A DNA stretch of 64,000 nt from Mytilus trossulus (Eukaryota > Mollusca > Bivalvia > Mytilida > Mytilidae), in contig NC_086382.1 of assembly GCF_036588685.1 (NCBI RefSeq), positions 70,219,999 through 70,283,998 on the forward strand, written 5' to 3'. Position 1 is the stretch's first letter, and every line of letters starts with the position of its first letter. Both the position numbers and the translations under genes were made by a program. Below the pieces are notes generated by a model. The model worked only from the letters and a program-made list of their open reading frames with translations. It did not search any database and was not told where the DNA came from. Shown in pieces: positions 20,885 to 32,449 of this stretch.

Positions 20885-21520
20885 AAACGTCAAAATCTAA
20901 AACGTCAAGTTGACATTTGACCTTGACCTTAATTTCAAGGACATAGGTCAGGGATCTCAAATCAAAAGACCCCAGGTCAATCACTTGTATGGTTGTGGAG
21001 AAATACCGATTTCAAATACAAAAGGGGAGAAAACTCACATAAGGATTGACCGAAACACTTCGACTGAAATGGGTTGAAGTTGTCCCTTATTGTAAACAGT
21101 AATTTGGCAAACACATCATATTAACTGTTACAATTTCTTTTGAATAAAGATTACAAGCAAAATCCAAAATTTAGAATATGACCTTGACATTCAACCTTGA
21201 CCTCAAATTCAGGGTCATAGGTCAGTGAACTCAAATCGGAGGGCCCGAGGTCAATCACTTGTATGGTTTAAAGAAATAATGATTTCGAATATATAAGGGG
21301 AGAAAACTCATATAAAGGTTTACCAAAACACTTTGACTGAAATAGGTTGAAGTTGCGCCTTATTGTAAACTGCAATTTGGCAAACACATCATATCATTAA
21401 CTGAAACAGTTTCTTTTATATAACAATAACAAGCAAAATTCAAAATTTATAACATGACCTTGACCTTTGACCTTGACCTCAATTTCCTTCAAATGAACCA
21501 AGGACTTTATATTAAAAGAC
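20885..21520. repeat. Three degenerate tandem repeats of about 270 bp (TGACCTTGACC family)
   Basis: Units start near 20885, 21150 and 21425. Each contains TTTGACCTTGACCT or a close variant, GGTCATAGGTCAG or its remains, then (units 1-2) GGTCAATCACTTGTATGG, GGGGAGAAAACTCA, CACTT(C/T)GACTGAAAT and CAATTTGGCAAACACATCAT. Related TTGACCTCATTTTCATGG units form another array at 30497-31670. The same array is in copy B at about 60110-60730. Confidence 0.75.
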
Positions 21521-21895
21521 TGTAGTCCTCTACGATTTATACCATATGAATTGATCCCAGATATAGTCTATCTTAAATTTTCAAAGGGAAACAACTCCCA
21601 TAAGATGTCTTCCGATCACTCCAGTCAAAATAAAACAAATCATTCTCAAGACTATACAAACAATTTGGCGAAAACAGTTTGTAAAACTCTTATACGGTTT
21701 TAGAGATATATCGATAACAAGAAAAAGGGAATGCGGGGAGACAACTTATATAAGAGTAAGTGTTCGGTCACACAGGGTGAGTTTTGAAACCCCCATTTCT
21801 GTACAACATCATTGGCCAAACATTCATTTGATATGTTGTAAAACAAAAAGGCATCTCAGACGGCAGACAAAAAAAAACCAGAAGAAAAACAAAAG

Positions 21896-21920
21896 GTCTT
21901 TCCACGAAAAGTGGAAAGAC
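21896..21920. repeat. 10-bp perfect hairpin near end of copy A
   Basis: GTCTTTCCAC, loop GAAAA, GTGGAAAGAC. The half sequence GGTCTTTCCAC also occurs at about 20727-20737, which suggests the ends of one repeat element spanning about 20727-21920. It is also in copy B at about 61118-61142. Confidence 0.5.
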
Positions 21921-21986
21921 TTATAAAAAATGTAAAATCACAAAAATACTGAACTTAGAGGAAAATCAATTCGGAAAGTCCATATT

Positions 21987-22530
21987 ACACGTTTGAGTTC
22001 TGTTTCCCGGCCGTTATTGAAATTCTTGACAATACAGGGGTAAATTCAGTAAATAAATATACGTCATCAGGGACCGCCCATTTAGGGGAGAGCTTTCTGT
22101 ATAGCACTGAAGTTATATGGTCTTCTGATTGGCAGATAATGTTTGTAATAAATATTTTTTGGTAGATGTATCAAAACTAGAGTTGAAAAAAAAAAAAAAA
22201 AAATGCTGAATGTACTATTTTTTTTCCCTTCAGGGTTGAAAAGTAATGGGGTTCAGTATGGGAATTCAGTGCGAATCTACATTGTTTGTAAACAAGGCCA
22301 TGTGAATGCCCAAAAATGCCGCATGACCCCATGTTTTTATTGTTGCAAAAGATAGGGCTACATTTGTACTTTCATGAATGATATATGAAAGATTTTAATT
22401 TCTAAAGGTAAATCAGGTATAAATTTATTTCCACACATAGATTAGCATTAAAGTAAATGGGAGATTTTTTACTGAATTTACCCCTACAGTACCGTCCGGT
22501 ATGGGCTAATTTTACTATTTGAAATGAACG
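21987..22530. other. No gene recognised
   Basis: Unique-looking sequence after the end of duplicated copy A. It contains a long A-run (about 22187-22203). No ORF with recognisable content on either strand. Confidence 0.5.
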
Positions 22531-22537
22531 ATCTCGA

Positions 22538-22547
22538 GCATGCGCAG
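22538..22547 (+). promoter_or_regulatory. NRF1-like promoter motif GCATGCGCAG
   Basis: A near-palindromic GCATGCGCAG lies about 15 bases upstream of a pyrimidine-rich TTCCTCTTTGCC start-like sequence and 35 bases upstream of an ATG followed by a strong splice donor. NRF1-type sites are typical of TATA-less housekeeping promoters. This is an inference from motif and position. Confidence 0.4.
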
Positions 22548-22561
22548 TTATGCATTGTTGT

Positions 22562-24272
22562 TCCTCTTTGCCGCTTCGAAGATGGTAGTGGGTTACAGAA
22601 AGCCACGATACAGGTGAGTGGAGTAATTTCAAGTTGCCCAAATTGAAAGTAAGATAGCCAAAACTCACCCGATTCGTGTGGTATAATTTTTTTGAACAAT
22701 TATTAATCGCCCACAGATGGGCAAGCTTTTGAAGTGTCCGCTAGGCCCTTCTTTTTGTGTCAAACTCACAACTTTAGCCCAAAAATTTGTTAAAAATAAC
22801 TTTGCAAGCTTTTGCAAGCTTTCTAAGTAAAATATAAACATACTGCTCGTTTTTTTGTCGGCATTGACGAAAAGAATCAGTAATTTCCTCTATTTTCACA
22901 AAGAAAGATTTGTACAAGTTGTGTTTTTATGATGAAACCTGAGGCTGAGGCAGGGGGCTCAAAAAGGCGTACACAGAAGCAATTTGAGAAGCAGTGATCC
23001 TCAAAACATGTCTACAACTCAAAGACATCGGTTCATAGTGGACCCGGATTCGTTATGTTATGGTAGACCCCCTCCAAAAAAAGAATGTTTGGCCTTTTTA
23101 ATTTAATGTAATTTATCTTTGTAAAAACAACATGAGGTATGACAGCCAATGAGACAAATCTCTTTAAAGGGTACAATCATAGGCGGTTCCAGTGGGCGGT
23201 GGGACTGTCCCCCCCTTTTCGTGAGAAAAATTTGGTTGATTATATAGGGAATCACTGAAGCATGACTGGAGCAGGCCCCCCCCCCCCCTTATGAAAAGTT
23301 CTGGATCCGCCACTGACAATAAAAAATGTATATATACAGAAATAGACCTCAACTTTCACATTAATATGATTTAAAACATAGAAAATATCATTCTTGTCAA
23401 AATCAGAGGCGTAGTTGGAGGGTTTTTCAGGTGGTTGGTCCATTCCTTATTTCCTTATGCCTGAAAAAATATAGGGAATCACTGAAGCATTACTTGAATA
23501 GCCCCTCTTGGGCAGTCAGTGTGCCCCCCCCCCCCCCCCCCCCCCCCATCCTCTTTTCTGAAATTTTTTGGATCTGCCACTGAAAATTAAATAAAACAAA
23601 CACTGAAACAGTATGTAGAAAAATTGTCTGTTTACATGTAGATGATGTGCACATTGGTTTTCAACCCTAAAAATTAGTTGAAAAGGCTCAACTCATCAGA
23701 TGATCATCATGTATGTTTCAGTAATATTCATAGATCATGTACATTGTACATGTACAAGTTTGCAAAATTTTTAGTGAGCTTGCATATGTAAAGTGTATCA
23801 AGAAAATTTCATCTTTTTACTGCTTGACTCACCATTTTAAAAAAAAAATCTGTAATGAGAATCCTGATAATGGTCATCCTCCTCTAACAATGTACAAATG
23901 TAGATTTAATCTAATAGTAATAATTACATGTATATTGTTTAAGCTTAAACATCCTTTTAACATGTTTAAATCATTTGAATATCTGTTTTAAATACCATGG
24001 TTTATATAATAGTGTATGAAAATTCAGGTCAACAAATCTCATGAGGGAATTTGAAAGAAAGCAGGTCTTGAAATTTGTTTATATTCCATAGATCTAAAAC
24101 TTGCTTTGATTAAAAAACTATTTATTGACCTCACTTTGAATTTGTGCTATCTGAATTTTTGAAATCAATGTTAATAGTTGAATTGTCTTTCAGAAATGGT
24201 CTACCAGTATTTGACACGAGAGGGCCTAGGTACAGTAGGACTAGCTTTCTTACATGTATGTCAGAGGGATGA
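22562..24272 (+). CDS. Possible spliced short ORF (36 aa, two exons); unrecognised
   Basis: Exon 1 runs from about 22562 to 22613 (ATG 22582) and ends CAG before GTGAGTG, a near-consensus donor. A good acceptor, TTGTCTTTCAG, ends at 24193. Joining 22582-22613 to 24194-24272 keeps one frame of 36 basic, Arg/Pro/Tyr-rich residues (MVVGYRKPRYR then NGLPVFDTRGPRY) with a TGA stop. A second acceptor, TTTTTTCTTTCAG, ends at 24794, after a weak donor near 24286, so a third untranslated exon may exist. The 5' leader is pyrimidine-rich. I do not recognise the product. It could be a small protein, a non-coding RNA or the 5' end of a larger gene spliced differently. Confidence 0.3.
22620..23170. other. 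No gene recognised (intron-like if the short gene is real)
   Basis: AT-rich sequence. A repeated TTTTGCAAGCTTTTGCAAGC-like stretch lies near 22800. No ORF with recognisable content. Confidence 0.4.
23180..23585 (+). repeat. Two copies of a short dispersed repeat with C-runs
   Basis: About 23180-23310 and about 23405-23585 share TATAGGGAATCACTGAAGCAT, a variable poly-C run and a final GGATC(C/T)GCCACTGA. A third copy is at about 49205-49385 and a reverse-oriented relative at about 50575-50825. The poly-C run is 12 to about 23 bases and probably unstable. Confidence 0.65.
23586..24180. other. No gene recognised
   Basis: AT-rich sequence leading to the splice acceptor at 24193. A plus-strand ORF at 23737-23991 has no domain and is probably chance. 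Confidence 0.4.
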
Positions 24273-25240
24273 CCCTAGTAAAAAGGTCTGACATTCCATA
24301 CCTGATAATGAAAGAAAACACCAGAAACTATTTACTGAGGTGATTTTAAATGAACTAAATGGGATTTCATATATGAACATAGTTAGTCCCTGGTTCATAA
24401 ATATTGTACAGTATATTTAAAGTCCAATAAAATTAAATCACTTAGTCTAGTGTTTTATTTATACTACTGTCTACTACTAGTACTTTTAAAATTGTTGATT
24501 ATTAAAGAAAGACAACTCTTACTTCCAACATTTCTGGACAAAATGTTACTTGAATCAGTGATTTAAGATCACCCATTTCAGTCTAACTCATATATAGAAG
24601 TATGTACAAGTATTTATATACATGATATCGTGTATAAACTTGTAAAGTTAAAAAAAATAAACTAGTTTTCGATTTTACTTGTATAAGAATGATTTTTTTT
24701 GTGGATCAAATAAGTCAATCTAATGATTTACCTTTATTTCACTTTCATTTATTATATATATACATGTACAATAATATGTTCTTTTTTCTTTCAGGAACAA
24801 TGATAAACAAGTGAACTGATGGTTTAAAACGACCAAGATGTTATGAGAGATGTGAAATAATGAACAAAAGACTAACGTGAAGTCAGACAATACAACTTAA
24901 GGTGTCATAATTTGTGCAAAATTTTGTTATTTGCAGATATATATGGATGGATTTTGTCAAAATGTGAACTGAAACACTGGGATAAAATAATATTATTTTT
25001 TTCGTAGAAAAGATCCGGTTGTGTTCCATAAATGTGTTTCTAAAAAATAATGAATTTAAGAATTAAAATCTATATTAATTTACTGAGTTTATTGCTGCCC
25101 ATAAAGAGGTTATTGTCTCTACTTTTCTACAACTTATTATTTCATAAATTGATTGTATATCTTCTATAATGTTTATGCGACAGTAAATATTGATTAATAG
25201 TGCCCTGTTGTTGACATTAGTTCAATATAGTAGTCTCTTG
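24273..25240 (+). other. Possible 3' exon or untranslated region; otherwise nothing
   Basis: The strong acceptor TTTTTTCTTTCAG ending at 24794 is followed by AT-rich sequence with no ORF. This is compatible with a 3' untranslated exon of the unit starting near 22562. Confidence 0.25.
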
Positions 25241-26255
25241 TTTGTTTGGGCAAAAGTAGAATGTATTTTAAGAATCAAGCAATTTATACAAACTGTATTG
25301 TTTCAATGAGGTTTAATTCAAAGTCTTCAAATTGTGGGGTCTTTTTGTATGCTGAATCAAACTATATTGCTATTTTGGATTTTTGGGTCCCGTCTTTACA
25401 TTGGTCAACATTGAGGTCTAAAGGGTCCAAAATTAAAAACTTTGTTTGAATTCATTAAAAAAAATATTATTTAGTCTCTTTGATTAGCCAAAACTAACAG
25501 AGTACACACTATTTCTAATTTTTTAGTCCTTTTTTGAATTTGGTCCATATTGAGCTTATTTTAGATCCTAATTTTAATTTTGCTTGATTACAACAAATAT
25601 TGAATATTTTAGTTTGGTTGATGTACTGTATATAACTGTGTATTCAGAATTTTCATTTTGTGTCTAATTTTTTTAATTGGTTCACATTAAGGTTCAAAGG
25701 GTCCAAAATGAAACTGTCTGAGTCCTTTTGGAAGTTCGTCCACATTGAATGTAAAAAAGATGATGTGGTATAATTGTTGATGAGACAACTCTCCACAAGA
25801 GAAATCACAGAAATCAACAACTATTGGTTACTGTACAGCCTTCAAGAATGAGTAATGCCCATACTTCATTGTCAGTTATGAAAGGCCCTGAAATGTTTTG
25901 TCATTTTAGGTCTAAAATATAGTTTTGTTTGGTTTCAACATAAATTGAAATTTGTTAGTTTCTTTGATATGCTGGATTTAACAGTGTACTTGGAATTTTG
26001 ACTTTTGGTCTGTCATGGTTTTCAAATTGGCTCATATTAAGGTCTGAAGAGTAAAAAATTAGTTAAAAAAATATATGTTTTGGTGGTGGTTTAAAATGCT
26101 GAATCTACCCAAACATTTAGATTTTGGATACTGGACCCTAATGCAAATGTAGGTATATGTCTTATTTTTATACGACCGCAAAATTTGAAAAAAATTTCGT
26201 TGTATATTGCTATCACGTTGGCGTCGTCGTCGTTGTCGGCGTCTGAATACTTTTA
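25241..26255 (+). repeat. Degenerate dispersed bivalve repeat units
   Basis: Several diverged copies of a unit of about 140-200 bp with GGTCTACATTAAGG-, GGGTCCAAAATTAAA-, TTTGATTTCAT- and TTCTTTGATATGCTGAAT-like phrases. A part of the abundant mussel repeat with GACAACTCTCCACAAGAG lies at about 25755-25880. Short ORFs here are products of the repeat. Confidence 0.6.
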
Positions 26256-26880
26256 GTTTTCGTTAGCACTCTAACTTTGGTAAAAGTGAATAGAAATCTA
26301 TGAAATTTTAACACAAGGTTTATGACCACAAAAGAAAGGTTGGAATTGATTTTGGGAGTTTTGGTCCCAACTTTTTAGGAATTAGGGGCTAAAAAGGGCC
26401 CAAATAAGCATTTTCTTGGTTTTCGCACTATAACTGTAGTTTAAGTTAATAGAAATCTATGAAATGTTGAAACAAGGTTTATGACGACAAAAGAAAGGTT
26501 AGGATTGATTTTGGGAGTTTTGGTTTCAACATTTTAGGAATTAGGGGCCAAAAAAAGGGCCCAAATAAGCATTATTCTTGGTTTTCGCACAATAACTTTA
26601 GTTTTAAGTAAATAGAAATCAATGAAATTTAAACATAATGTTTATGACCACAAAAGGAAGGTTGGTATTGATTTTGGTAGTCAAGGTCCCAACAGTTTAG
26701 GAATTAGGGGCCAAAAAGGGACCCAAAAAAGCATTTTTCTTGGTTTTCGCACCATAACGTTAGTTTAAGTAAATAGAAATCTATGAAATTTAAACACAAG
26801 GTTTATGACCATAAAAGGAAGGTTGGTATTGATTTTCGGAGTTTTGGTCCCAACAGTTTAGGAATAAGGGGCCCAAAGGG
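26256..26880 (+). repeat. Four tandem units of about 157 bp
   Basis: Each unit runs TTTTCGCACTATAACTTTAG-like, AGAAATCTATGAAAT, AAGGTTTATGACCACAAAAG, GATTTTGGGAGTTTTGGTCC, GGAATTAGGGGCC and CCAAATAAGCATT. Unit starts are near 26256, 26420, 26578 and 26740. It is a familiar bivalve satellite-like family. The units differ by about 5-10 percent. Confidence 0.8.
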
Positions 26881-27235
26881 TCCAAAATTAAACTGTGTTT
26901 GATTTCATCAAAATTGAATAATTGGGGTTCTTTGAGATGCCGAATCTAACTGTGTATGTAGATTCTTAACTTTTGGTCCCGTTTTCAAATTGGTCTACAT
27001 TAAGGTCCAAAGGGTCCAAAATTAAACAAGTTTGATTTTGACAAAAAATGAATCGGTTGGGTTCTTTGATATGCTGAATATAAAAATGTACTTAGATTCT
27101 TGATTATTGGCCCTGTTTTCAAGTTGGTCCAAATCGGGGTCCAAAATTAAACTTTGTTTGATTTCATCAAAAATTGAATAAATGGGGTTCTTTGATATGC
27201 AAAATCTAACTGTGTATGTAGATTCTTCATTTTTA
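26881..27235 (+). repeat. Three further dispersed bivalve repeat units
   Basis: Starting near 26881, 27010 and 27130, units of about 125-140 bp contain GGTCCAAAATTAAAC, TTGATTTCATCAAAA, GGGGTTCTTTGATATGC and TGTGTATGTAGATTCTT. Related to 25241-25740 and 9640-9809. Confidence 0.65.
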
Positions 27236-27997
27236 AAGGCAGTGCTTTAAGGCCTGACTTTTAAGTCATGATGTTCATCTTTTCATACGCAATCTTTGCA
27301 GGGGGTCTTTTGGCTAGAAATAGATCCGGAAATGTTCGAATTTCTCCTCTTCTTTTTATGGTATGATATGGTTTTTATTTCTTTCATTTACATTGGGGAC
27401 TAAAGAAACGATCAGTGTGTTTTGTTTGTTTTATAGAACTTGTTATGAGTGTGTATTTTGCATTATAAGCAGTCAACCTGACTACAAACTATCATTATGT
27501 GTATTCCGTGCGAAAAGAGGTCGGGTCAATTTCGAGTGTTATCTGACATCTAAAGATTCTTTAATTAGTTCAGACGTTGATATAACAATGAAAAGTCGAC
27601 TGAACATGATTAATATTGCATCTTCTATAATTCAAAGCGGAATTCGGTTTATGAACGAGAAACTGTAAAGCGTTTTCAATTTCGGTATTAGTTATGTATG
27701 TTGTCTACGTATTATCCTGGTTCCCGGTACTACGTTCCGGGTATAAGCTTTTTGTGTATGTGATGTGTATCATTACGATCGGGTACCAGCCAATCTACGT
27801 GTGTATGTGTACATGATTTCCCGCCAAAATGACCGTTTTACAGCTATGGAAAAAATAATCCACAAACGTTCCGTATAATGATATCAAATTCATAATTAAT
27901 CGTAACTTTTTTTTATCTTTGTATAATAAATATAACAAAATGGATTCCACAAAATTGAAAATAGCATTATTTTACGAGGATTTCTCATATTTTTCTC
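27236..27997 (+). other. No confident gene; one unrecognised ORF (27363-27668)
   Basis: The plus-strand ORF of 101 codons has no domain I know. It includes a hydrophobic, Cys-rich N-terminal half (FLFLSFTLG, CYECVFCII) and a polar C-terminal half. Without conservation data it may be chance. The rest is AT-rich. Confidence 0.3.
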
Positions 27998-28094
27998 ACT
28001 TCCGGCGCAGTAATACGTATGTTTCGAAGAAGCTCGAAGAATATGACAAAGTGAATTGAGAAGGAAACGGATAGATTTACGTCCTTGCTATCAG
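27998..28094 (+). promoter_or_regulatory. Possible promoter and first exon (ETS-type ACTTCCGG, splice donor)
   Basis: ACTTCCGG (27998-28005), the classic ETS/GABP promoter motif, is followed by GC-rich bases and a purine-rich exon-like stretch. This ends CTATCAG before GTAAAACA (28095), a plausible donor. A short upstream-type ORF starts at 28020 and stops after 11 codons. An acceptor, TTTTTTTCAG, ends at 28760. No protein was identified, so this may be a 5' untranslated exon or a non-coding RNA start. Confidence 0.3.
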
Positions 28095-29748
28095 GTAAAA
28101 CAATTTAAATGTACAGAACAAACACATTTACTTCACACAAATAGTACAGGCTTAAGCTTTTTGTTGTCTTATACACGACTGTAGTCTAGTCGACGGCGGT
28201 GACCTTCAAGGTACGGGTCATACTGGGTCAAGTCTAAATATGTAAACATATCCACGTGCTATTAGGTGGAAAGCATCGTAATGCAATATCTACAATTTTT
28301 CCTCCTTTATACATCGTTTAACCAGATATATTTCTCCTTTATAAATCGTTTAACCCGATATATTTCTCTCAAATACACTTAAACACGGGTTGTATGTACG
28401 TATCTTTTCTAGTGTTTTCTTGTCCTTATTAAAGTTCATTTGTTGATGTTTAAATATTTTTGAACGACTGAACACAGGAGTGAATGAATGCAACAATTAT
28501 ATATACTGAAGACTTGGGCTGTACAATGATAGTGTACGTATTGCATACTGATAATTATTCTAGCTAGCTAGCAGTAATTATGTTAATTTAGGATGTAATG
28601 ACAGGAATTCATGAGCTCAGGCTTTCTGAAAAAAATATCAATGACAATGTAAACAGGAACAAAACATTGACACGAATGCTGCTCTCTTCTATGTTATAGT
28701 TATTTAGGTATGTGTGTTGCACAAGTTTCAAAAAAATTAAGTTATAAAACTTTTTTTCAGGGCACAAACCCACTTTAAAGACACTTGTCTACTGCCATAC
28801 CCATCATAATTTCATGCACCATTTGCAAGCAAGAGACTGAATGGTTTGCAAAATTAAAAATCAGGACGGTGTCCAATTAAAACAAAAGAACTAAACTGGA
28901 TGAATATTGTAGGAGAAATCTAGAGGAAAGTTTTGATTTGTGAAATTGGTTTTCCTGAAAAGCCATTCATCCTAGCCTGCAGAAAGGAACTATAACTGTC
29001 CAACACCAACTGACGAGCTAATGTTGAGCTTCACATATGGAATTAATCAAATACCATCAACGTTTGTGTTTTCAGCACAGATTTCACAAGTTATGACACA
29101 GCTGTGTTTTTTTATACCTGTTTATAGAGTTGTATACTAAATTTTTTTTTTTTTATCAATAAATATATATTGTGTCATTTAAGAACTTGTATTTTGCCAA
29201 AAGATGCATACTAGTGAATGAAAGTGGTGCAGATCATTTTGCTTTGGTATATAGAATTGAATTACAATTGTTCATGTTATTGGAATGCTTATAAAAATAA
29301 GGAGATGTGGTACAATGTATATGATATTTAGTGAGTTAATCAAGCAAAAGTGAATAAGAAATTGGTATAAGCAGTTACAGGTACATGTACTACTGTACAA
29401 TCTCAAACAATGAGAAAAACTCATACCGTAAAGAGAATTTCATATTTACTTACAAGTAAGTTTTGTTTTTGCATTGAATAATTTTCTTCTATTGTTTTAA
29501 TTGCAAATATTGGAAGTGGTTAAAATGCTAATGAGACAGCTGTTATGGCCACAGAGCCTTAATTAAAAACTTCTTTTTCATTCATACCAGTAGATTTTGC
29601 CTGGAGTTAGAAACATATCTGCCAACTTTTCAAAATGCACATGGGGGTTTTACATGAAAGATGGTTCATATAGTCATACAAAACCTCCAAGGGGGCCTTC
29701 AAATGGAAGCAGGACAAGTCGCCCCACTGGCTAATCGCCCCACTTTTT
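28095..29748. other. No gene recognised
   Basis: AT-rich sequence with a possible acceptor at 28760 and an exon-like stretch after it, but no usable ORF. Contains TAGCTAGCTAGC at about 28561. Nothing else identified. Confidence 0.4.
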
Positions 29749-30303
29749 AAAAAAAACGCCACAAACTGATTTATCAAATCGCCCCACATGTGAAATTGGT
29801 TAAATCATGTTTAATATTACTCCTGCCAACTTGCCCTACTTATAAAAAAACGGTAATATTTAGATTAATAATATATATATAATTAAAAATAAAAACTCGC
29901 ACCACTTTAATGAAAACTAATGTACACAGAATACAAACAAACCGAAAATTAATTTACTTACTATTATTGATATATACTGAAATTATAATTCTAAAAAAAC
30001 CCTGATTGTTAAAGAATAACTAAGTTTTGAAGCTCTAAGTTATTTGCATAACAATTGAAAAGAAACCTGTTAAATGTATCTTAATGCAATATATGGAATT
30101 GAACTTATATTCCATGGGATAACATCTTTTTCCATAAGTGGGGTGAGTTGGCATTACTAAATTCATCCTGGTTATTAATATATTTATCTAGATTTCACCA
30201 ATTTCCATTAGGTGGGACCAGTTGGCAGGGGTAATATTAACGGGATTTAACACGGTTCACAAGTGGGGGGCGATTTGGTAATCCAGGTTGGGGCAGTTTT
30301 TTT
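29749..30303. repeat. Long imperfect inverted repeat (arms about 92-97 bp)
   Basis: Arm 1 (about 29749-29840) and arm 2 (about 30207-30303) are reverse complements with scattered mismatches. AAATCGCCCC and TAATATTAC with CTGCCAACT in arm 1 meet GGGCGATTT, GTAATATTA and AGTTGGCAG in arm 2. The 366-bp centre is AT-rich and non-coding. It looks like a foldback or MITE-type DNA element; no target duplication was pinned down. Confidence 0.6.
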
Positions 30304-30496
30304 GTCGAGCCTGCAACTTTTGTCGCAGAAAGCTCAACATAGGGATAGTGATCCGGGGGCGGCGGCGATGTTAGCTCAGTTCTTAAAAGCTTTATATTTT
30401 AGAAGGTGGGAGACCTGGATGCTTCATACTTTGTATATGGTTGCCTCATGTTACGAAGTTTCCGTCAGTCACATGTCCAATGTCCTTGACCTCATT

Positions 30497-31303
30497 TTCA
30501 TGGTTCAGTGACTACTTGAAAAAAAAAGTTAAATTTTTTGTAATGTTAAATTCTCTCTTATTATAAGTAATAGGATAACTATATTTGGTATGTACGTAGC
30601 TTGCAAGGTCCTCTTGCCCGTCAGACAGTTTTCACTTGACCTCGACCTCATTTCATGGATCAGCGAACAAGGTTAAGTTTTGGTGGTCAAGTCCATATCT
30701 GAGATACTATAAGCAATAGGTCTAGTAAATTCGGTGTATGGAAGCACTGTAAGGTGTACATGTCCAACTGGCAGGTGTCATCTGACCTTGACCTCATTTT
30801 CATGGTTTAGTAGTTATAGTTAAGTTTTGTGTTTTGGTCTGTTTTTCTTATACTGTTTGCAATAGGTCTTCTATATTTTGTGTATAGAATGGTTGTAAGG
30901 TTTCATGGTTCAGTGACTACTTGAAAAAAAGTTAAATTTTTTGTAATGTTAAATTCTCTCTTATTATAAGTAATATGATGACTATATTTGGTATGTGCGT
31001 AGCTTGCAAGGTCCTCTTGCCCGTCAGACAGTTTTCACTTGACCTCGACCTCATTTCATGGATCAGCGAACAAGGTTAAGTTTTGGTGGTCAAGTCCATA
31101 TCTGAGATACTATAAGCAATAGGTCTAGTAAATTCGGTGTATGGAAGCACTGTAAGGTGTACATGTCCAACTGGCAGGTGTCATCTGACCTTGACCTCAT
31201 TTTCATGGTTTAGTAGTTATAGTTAAGTTTTGTGTTTTGGTCTGTTTTTCTTATACTGTTTGCAATAGGTCTTCTATATTTTGTGTATAGAATGGTTGTA
31301 AGG
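30497..31303 (+). repeat. Two nearly identical tandem units of about 405 bp
   Basis: Units 30497-30901 and 30902-31303 begin TTCATGGTTCAGTGACTAC and end AATGGTTGTAAGG and look almost identical by eye. Each is itself made of three or four older, diverged subunits of about 120 bp with TTGACCTCATTTTCATGG. Near identity suggests a recent duplication or gene conversion. Confidence 0.85.
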
Positions 31304-31680
31304 TGTACAGGTCTACCTGGCAGGTTTCATATGACCTTGACCTCATTTTCATGATTCAGTGGTCAAAGTTAAGTTTTTGAGTTTTGGCCTTTTTTTCTAA
31401 TACTATATGCAATAGGTCAACTATATTTGGTGTATGGAAATATTTCATGATCTACATGTCAGTCGCGCAGGTTTTATTTGACCTTGATCTCATTTTTTAC
31501 AATTCATTGCTCAGTGTTAAGCTTTTGTGTTTTGGTCTGTTTTTCTTAAACTATAACCAATAAGTCAATTTTATTTGTTGTATGGAAGAATTGTTAGCTG
31601 TACTTGCCTACCTGGCATGGTTTATCTAACCTTGACCTCATTTTCATGGTTCAATTGTCAATGTTTAGTTTTCTTGGTTT
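31304..31680 (+). repeat. Older diverged units of the same TTGACCTCATTTTCATGG family
   Basis: Three more subunits (near 31304, 31440, 31590) with the same order of TGTACATGTC, TTGACCTCATTTT, GTTAAG and TTTTGGTCTG, clearly more diverged than the preceding pair. Confidence 0.7.
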
Positions 31681-32189
31681 ATGTTAAGATTATGTGACAG
31701 TTGTAATAAAGCTTTATTATTAGGATTATCAACATAATATCAATGATTAGTAAAGAAGGCGAGACATTTCAGTGTGTGCACTCTTGTTTTTAAAGTGGGA
31801 CGATTTGTCATGGATTCCCTTCAAATATATTCTAATGTGGTTTTTGGCTTCTTCGTGCATTAACAAGCTCATAGCCATTATTGAATTAATTGTTTTCTTT
31901 AAAATAGTCGACAAAATTGCTCTTACAAAATTTCAATTTGGGAGCCTTGAGCTCGATGGGGGAAATACTCTGCAAATACTGACAGTTGCCAGGTATGGTC
32001 ATCAAAAAAGTTGACATGTTACTATGTACATTTACCATTATGTTACTTGATGTTCTTGCTATAAACACAGTACAGAGACTAGTCAATCTTTGTGAACTAT
32101 TTTTTATGAGAGTCATAGAATATGTGTATACAATCAATAATTAAGAATAGTCTATTTATATTGAAAAGGAAAAGTTCTTATATGTCTTA
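31681..32189. other. No gene recognised
   Basis: AT-rich sequence; ORFs at 31772-32014 (plus) and 31886-32137 (minus) overlap in opposite strands and have no domains. Confidence 0.45.
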
Positions 32190-32275
32190 AGAAGAGGGAC
32201 GAAAGACACCAAAGGGACAGTCAAACTCATAAATTTAAAGCAAACTGACAAGGCCATGGCTAAAAATGCATTTCA
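32190..32275 (+). repeat. 5' fragment of the GAGGGACGAAAG dispersed repeat
   Basis: Matches the first 85 bases of the repeat at 2130 (GAGGGACGAAAGACACC, GGGACAGTCAAACTCATAAA, GCCATGGCTAAAAATG), then stops abruptly. Confidence 0.75.
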
Positions 32276-32449
32276 TGGGAGGCACATAAAATATACTGTA
32301 AACATAGACTATAGATATAGGTGAACTAGGTACAAAAGAACTCTGAATCTTAAATTCTACAAACCACCTCTGTTCTATGGAAGATAATGGTATAACTGGA
32401 CTAGAAATACACACAACCTGTAATTAACTGCCTTTACAGCGCTTTCGCG

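Larger units (their letters stand above)
1815..21986 (+). repeat. Long segmental duplication, copy A (20.2 kb)
   Basis: Starting at 1815 the sequence matches 36969 onward in the same orientation, and the match ends at 21986/61208. Identity is about 98-99 percent outside indels. In the TIR coding region I count 5 differences in 477 bases. Copy A has three large blocks missing from B: the BEL element (9815-15119), a hairpin-bearing stretch (about 6817-7202) and 7989-8677; it also has about 190 bp near 5430-5620. B has its own insertions. Either a real duplication or two assembled haplotypes. Confidence 0.9.

Noticed and set aside
23690..23720. Minus-strand CTGATGAGTTGAGCC as a hammerhead
   Set aside because: A stem II-like pairing (GTTGA/TCAAC) exists but GAAA does not follow and stem I is lacking.
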